Shown one piece after another: positions 41,738 to 44,125 of a stretch of DNA of 44,125 nucleotides; the first letter of the stretch is position 1; each line of letters opens with the position of its first letter. Both the position numbers and the translations under genes were made by a program. Source of the DNA: Verrucomicrobiota bacterium (GTDB taxonomy: Bacteria; Verrucomicrobiota; Verrucomicrobiia; Opitutales; Opitutaceae); NCBI GenBank assembly GCA_023430825.1, contig JAEYYL010000340.1, forward strand, positions 1-44,125. The letters are read 5' to 3'. Under the pieces are notes generated by a model, which made no database searches, was not told where the DNA came from, and worked only from the letters and a program-made list of their open reading frames with translations.

Positions 41738-42322
41738 CTACCCGCCCTCCCCCTCGGCGCAAGCGCGCTCTCCGCCCTCGGCCAGCACCTCCTCCACCGC
41801 CGCGATCGCCGCCCGCTCGCGCTCCGCCCAATCGCCGCGGATCTCGGCGAACGGCAGCCCGCGCCGCACCAGCGCGCCGCGCCAAACCCGCCGCGCCTTC
41901 TCCCGATCCTCCGGCTCCGGAAAACACCGCTGCGGATCCGGCGCGAACGGCACATCCGTATCCAGCAGCAAATACAGCGCATAATTCTTCGCCCGCCGCT
42001 CCGCTCCGCGCCGCACCTCCTCCGGACACGTCCCGTAAAGCATGTCGCTCCACAGCATCGTCGTCAGCGCCTCCGTATCGCAAATCACACTACACCCGCC
42101 CTCCGCCGCCGCGCGCGCCACCGCCGCGTCCTCCCGGCGCCACTGCTCGCGTGCGATCGGCGCCATGTCCTCGAGCGCGATGCCGCCGTTCGCATCCCAG
42201 AATTCCCGCGCATACTCCGCGACGAGCGGCGCGCCGAAATGCCGCGCGAGCGTCTCCGCGAGCCGCGTCTTCCCCGTCGATTCGGTCCCAAACACCGCGA
42301 TCCGCTTCAGGTCCGCGCTCAT
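41738..42322 (-). CDS. nadR: NadR-type nicotinamide riboside kinase
   Basis: A 194-aa P-loop kinase similar to the C-terminal domain of NadR: KRIAVFGTESTGKTRLAETL (Walker A), VAEYAREFW, VICDTEALTTMLWSDML and LYLLLDTDVPFAPDPQR. It phosphorylates nicotinamide riboside to NMN, trapping what PnuC brings in. It lacks the N-terminal regulator domain and the adenylyltransferase domain of E. coli NadR. Start is 1 base after the pnuC stop. Confidence 0.9.
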   Translation of the reverse strand: MSADLKRIAVFGTESTGKTRLAETLARHFGAPLVAEYAREFWDANGGIALEDMAPIAREQWRREDAAVARAAAEGGCSVICDTEALTTMLWSDMLYGTCPEEVRRGAERRAKNYALYLLLDTDVPFAPDPQRCFPEPEDREKARRVWRGALVRRGLPFAEIRGDWAERERAAIAAVEEVLAEGGERACAEGEGG

Positions 42323-42323
42323 G

Positions 42324-42971
42324 TCACGAGGTAGGGGCGCCCGTCGCCCGGCTCGCTGAATTCGACACCCGCCCGTTCGCCCCCGCATGCGCCTCGCCCT
42401 CCCGCCAGCTCTTTCTCCACGCCCGATCCCCCGCCACCGCCATCGCGAAAAAAATCACATACAGCCCCGCCGTCAGCCGCAGGTCCTTCGCCCAATACAC
42501 GCCGATCGCGACTACGTTGACGATCATCCAGCCCACCCAGCATTCCAGCCGCTTCCGCGCCTGCCACCACTGCGCGATGAGGCTGAACACCAGGATGAAC
42601 GCGTCCCAATGCGGCAGCGCCGCATCCGTGTGTCTCCGCATAAATTCCCCCCACCCCGCCGTCGCCAGCGCCCCCACCGCCACCCAACCCGCCAGCGCCG
42701 GCCTCCTCAGCCGGGTCACCGGTAGGGCGAGGCCTCCCGCCGAGCCGCCACCTTCTCGACCGCCCGCGATCCAATGCCACCACCCATACGCCTGTATCCC
42801 AAAAAAGAATACCTGCAAAATCGCATCCGAATACAGCTTGGCCTCGAAAAACACCCACGCATACACCGTCACCTGCACGATCCCGACCGGCCAGCCCCAC
42901 ACGTTCTGCCGGATCATCAGCGCCACGCCGATCACCCCCAACACCGTGCCGATGATTTCGTAAACAGACAT
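42324..42971 (-). CDS. pnuC: Nicotinamide riboside transporter PnuC
   Basis: A 215-aa inner-membrane carrier with about seven helices. The PnuC region NVWGWPVGIVQVTVYAWVFFE and QAYGWWHW are diagnostic. The C-terminal tail is polar with Ala/Ser/Arg. Coupled to the kinase downstream, so NR uptake and trapping are in one operon. Upstream (42972-43113) is an inverted repeat. Confidence 0.93.
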   Translation of the reverse strand: MSVYEIIGTVLGVIGVALMIRQNVWGWPVGIVQVTVYAWVFFEAKLYSDAILQVFFFGIQAYGWWHWIAGGREGGGSAGGLALPVTRLRRPALAGWVAVGALATAGWGEFMRRHTDAALPHWDAFILVFSLIAQWWQARKRLECWVGWMIVNVVAIGVYWAKDLRLTAGLYVIFFAMAVAGDRAWRKSWREGEAHAGANGRVSNSASRATGAPTS

Positions 42972-43019
42972 CGCCGGCTGTCATTCCGTGAACCTCCCGC
43001 GGTGGCAATCTCCGTGTTC

Positions 43020-43092
43020 AACCACAAAGGCCCGGAGACACAAAGGAGATGATCGGTGGCTCGACCCTCTGTGTCTCCGTGCCTCTGTGGTT
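43020..43092. repeat. Inverted repeat of the ACAGAGG class
   Basis: Arms 43020-43046 (AACCACAAAGGCCC then GGAGACACAAAGG) and 43066-43092 pair at 24 of 27 positions. Located between hsp33 (stop 43114) and pnuC (start 42971), both on the minus strand. Same type as 4318-4437 and the weaker 1112-1270. Confidence 0.85.
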
Positions 43093-43113
43093 AAAACACC
43101 AGCCCACTCGCCC

Positions 43114-43914
43114 TCACTTCTCCGCCACGAACGCCTCCAATGCCTCGCGCGTGATCGCATAACGCGCCCCGCAGCGCGGACACCGGATCTCGATCTTCTC
43201 GTCCCCCGCGAACAATCCCTCCGGGTCCTGCTTCATCGTCGGCGCCAGCACTTCCAGCATCCGCTCCTGATTGCAGCCGCAATGCCAGCGATACACGCGC
43301 TTCTCCAGCGGCACGAGCGTCTCCTTCTCGTCCAGCACTCCCACCTGCTCCGCGGTCAACCCCTGCAGCCAGCCGATGTCCGCATCCGGATGCTCGGTCA
43401 CCATCGCGAACTCCTCCTCGCCCAGTTGAAAATACCGCGCCGCCCGCTGCTCGCTCTGCGCATAAAACTTCTCCGCCGCCACCACCGGATCGCCGCCTTG
43501 GAAACTCACCGTGCTACGCCGCTTCGGATGCCCGGCCCGCACCACGTCGGCATAAAACAGATTCTCCGGCATCTGCTTCACGTCCTCCTCGAACACCCGC
43601 CCCGCCACCGCGCCCGTCTCGTTGTCCCCCGTCAAAAACAGGTTCAACAACGGCTGCTGAAAATTGATCGTCCACGCCGTCAGCTCGTTCCGCGGCCGCG
43701 ACGCACAATGCAACACGAACGCCGCCAGCGCCCGCTTGAACATCGCATCCGCCGCGGTCGACGGACGCATCTGCTGCCGGCTCAGGTGCAGATAATAGTC
43801 GACGAACAAATCGCCGAACTCCGCGCGCGCCAGCAGCACGTTGCGGCTGCGCACGAACAGCGTGTTCACGTTGAGCCCGGCATCGGCGAGATTCGGTGGT
43901 GTGATTTCCGGCAT
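43114..43914 (-). CDS. hslO: Hsp33-family redox chaperone
   Basis: A 266-aa cytoplasmic chaperone activated by oxidation. The zinc-centre cysteines are present as CGC (about 211) and CPRC (about 245). The substrate-binding body has YYLHLSRQQM, FYADVVRAGHPKR and GWLQGLTAEQVGVLDEK. The ATG at 43914 follows two bases after a perfect 14-base palindrome GCGCAACGTTGCGC (43917-43930). Confidence 0.9.
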   Translation of the reverse strand: MPEITPPNLADAGLNVNTLFVRSRNVLLARAEFGDLFVDYYLHLSRQQMRPSTAADAMFKRALAAFVLHCASRPRNELTAWTINFQQPLLNLFLTGDNETGAVAGRVFEEDVKQMPENLFYADVVRAGHPKRRSTVSFQGGDPVVAAEKFYAQSEQRAARYFQLGEEEFAMVTEHPDADIGWLQGLTAEQVGVLDEKETLVPLEKRVYRWHCGCNQERMLEVLAPTMKQDPEGLFAGDEKIEIRCPRCGARYAITREALEAFVAEK

Positions 43915-43916
43915 GC

Positions 43917-43930
43917 GCGCAACGTTGCGC
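43917..43930. repeat. 14-base palindrome before hsp33 start
   Basis: GCGCAACGTTGCGC, perfectly self-complementary, two bases ahead of the hsp33 start codon. In mRNA it could fold over the ribosome-binding region. The remaining 195 bases to the window end show no gene I can support. Confidence 0.55.
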
Positions 43931-44125
43931 AGCCGCCCCGTTTGTCGAGCCGCCCCCGCAAACACCCTCGCGCCCCGGTTCGACACGCCCCGCGCTCCCG
44001 ACAATTCGCCCCTCAATCCCGGGCCTTTGTCCCCGCCCGATTGCGCCCCGCACCGCCTCCCGGCACTCGTCCGCACCCACCGCCCCCGCGGTAGCCCCTC
44101 CCCGCGCGCCACCCCGCGCCCACAC

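Noticed and set aside
43931..44125. Gene at the right window edge
   Set aside because: Open frames exist on both strands but show only Arg/Ala/Gly/Pro-rich sequence and no recognisable start or family.

Overview
The window is a GC-rich bacterial chromosome segment, mostly housekeeping and envelope genes, with very few long gaps. Several traits point to Verrucomicrobiota, probably Opitutales/Opitutaceae. Four pseudopilins carry an Ala-Phe-Thr-Leu processing site. The secreted Ig-like protein has a long N-terminal leader of a type I associate with Opitutaceae. The proteins overall look verrucomicrobial. The taxonomic call is inference from protein style, not from a marker search.

Layout. 0-8 kb: a deoxyhypusine-synthase-like enzyme, a DMT-family transporter, an ABC-F ATPase, pyrimidine-nucleoside phosphorylase, a CobW-like P-loop protein and chorismate synthase (aroC). 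8.1-13.6 kb: type II secretion genes gspD, gspE and gspF on the plus strand, with a ParE/RelE-type toxin-antitoxin pair between gspE and gspF. 13.7-15.4 kb: a secreted Ig-like protein. 15.6-23.0 kb: eight minus-strand genes, DUF3570 - ApbE flavin transferase - TlpA thioredoxin - DUF4266 lipoprotein - OmpR-type regulator - cupredoxin-like protein - histidine kinase - outer-membrane barrel. This looks like one regulated extracytoplasmic redox/flavinylation locus. 23.2-28.1 kb: the second half of the type II secretion system, gspG-H-I-J-K-L-M, on the minus strand and mostly joined by 4-base ATGA overlaps. 28.2-28.6 kb: tRNA-Arg(CCU) with a GIY-YIG nuclease gene directly behind it and a second copy of the tRNA 3' half on the far side. 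28.7-30 kb: rpsR and a Sua5-type gene. 30-34 kb: an exopolysaccharide export set (tyrosine autokinase, Wza-like exporter, outer-membrane barrel), visibly less GC-rich than its surroundings. 34.3-44 kb: hisC, a HAD phosphatase, two unknowns, sufE, tatD, tcdA, an ABM-domain protein, an iron-type alcohol dehydrogenase, a Fic/Doc pair, NR kinase plus PnuC (NAD salvage), and hsp33.

The most unusual content is small repeats. (1) The tRNA-fragment/GIY-YIG cassette. (2) Three palindromes of form TGTCAT-N7-ATGACA; one lies in frame inside tatD, where the protein has about 16 extra residues. (3) Five heptanucleotide tandem arrays, several inside coding sequence (ABC-F, gspE, tatD), one of which supplies the stop codons of two convergent genes. 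(4) Four REP-like long inverted repeats. (5) Three ACAGAGG-class inverted repeats. (6) A nested inverted repeat that encodes the end of sufE.

No rRNA, CRISPR array, phage or intact insertion sequence was seen. No intergenic stretch exceeds about 265 bases.
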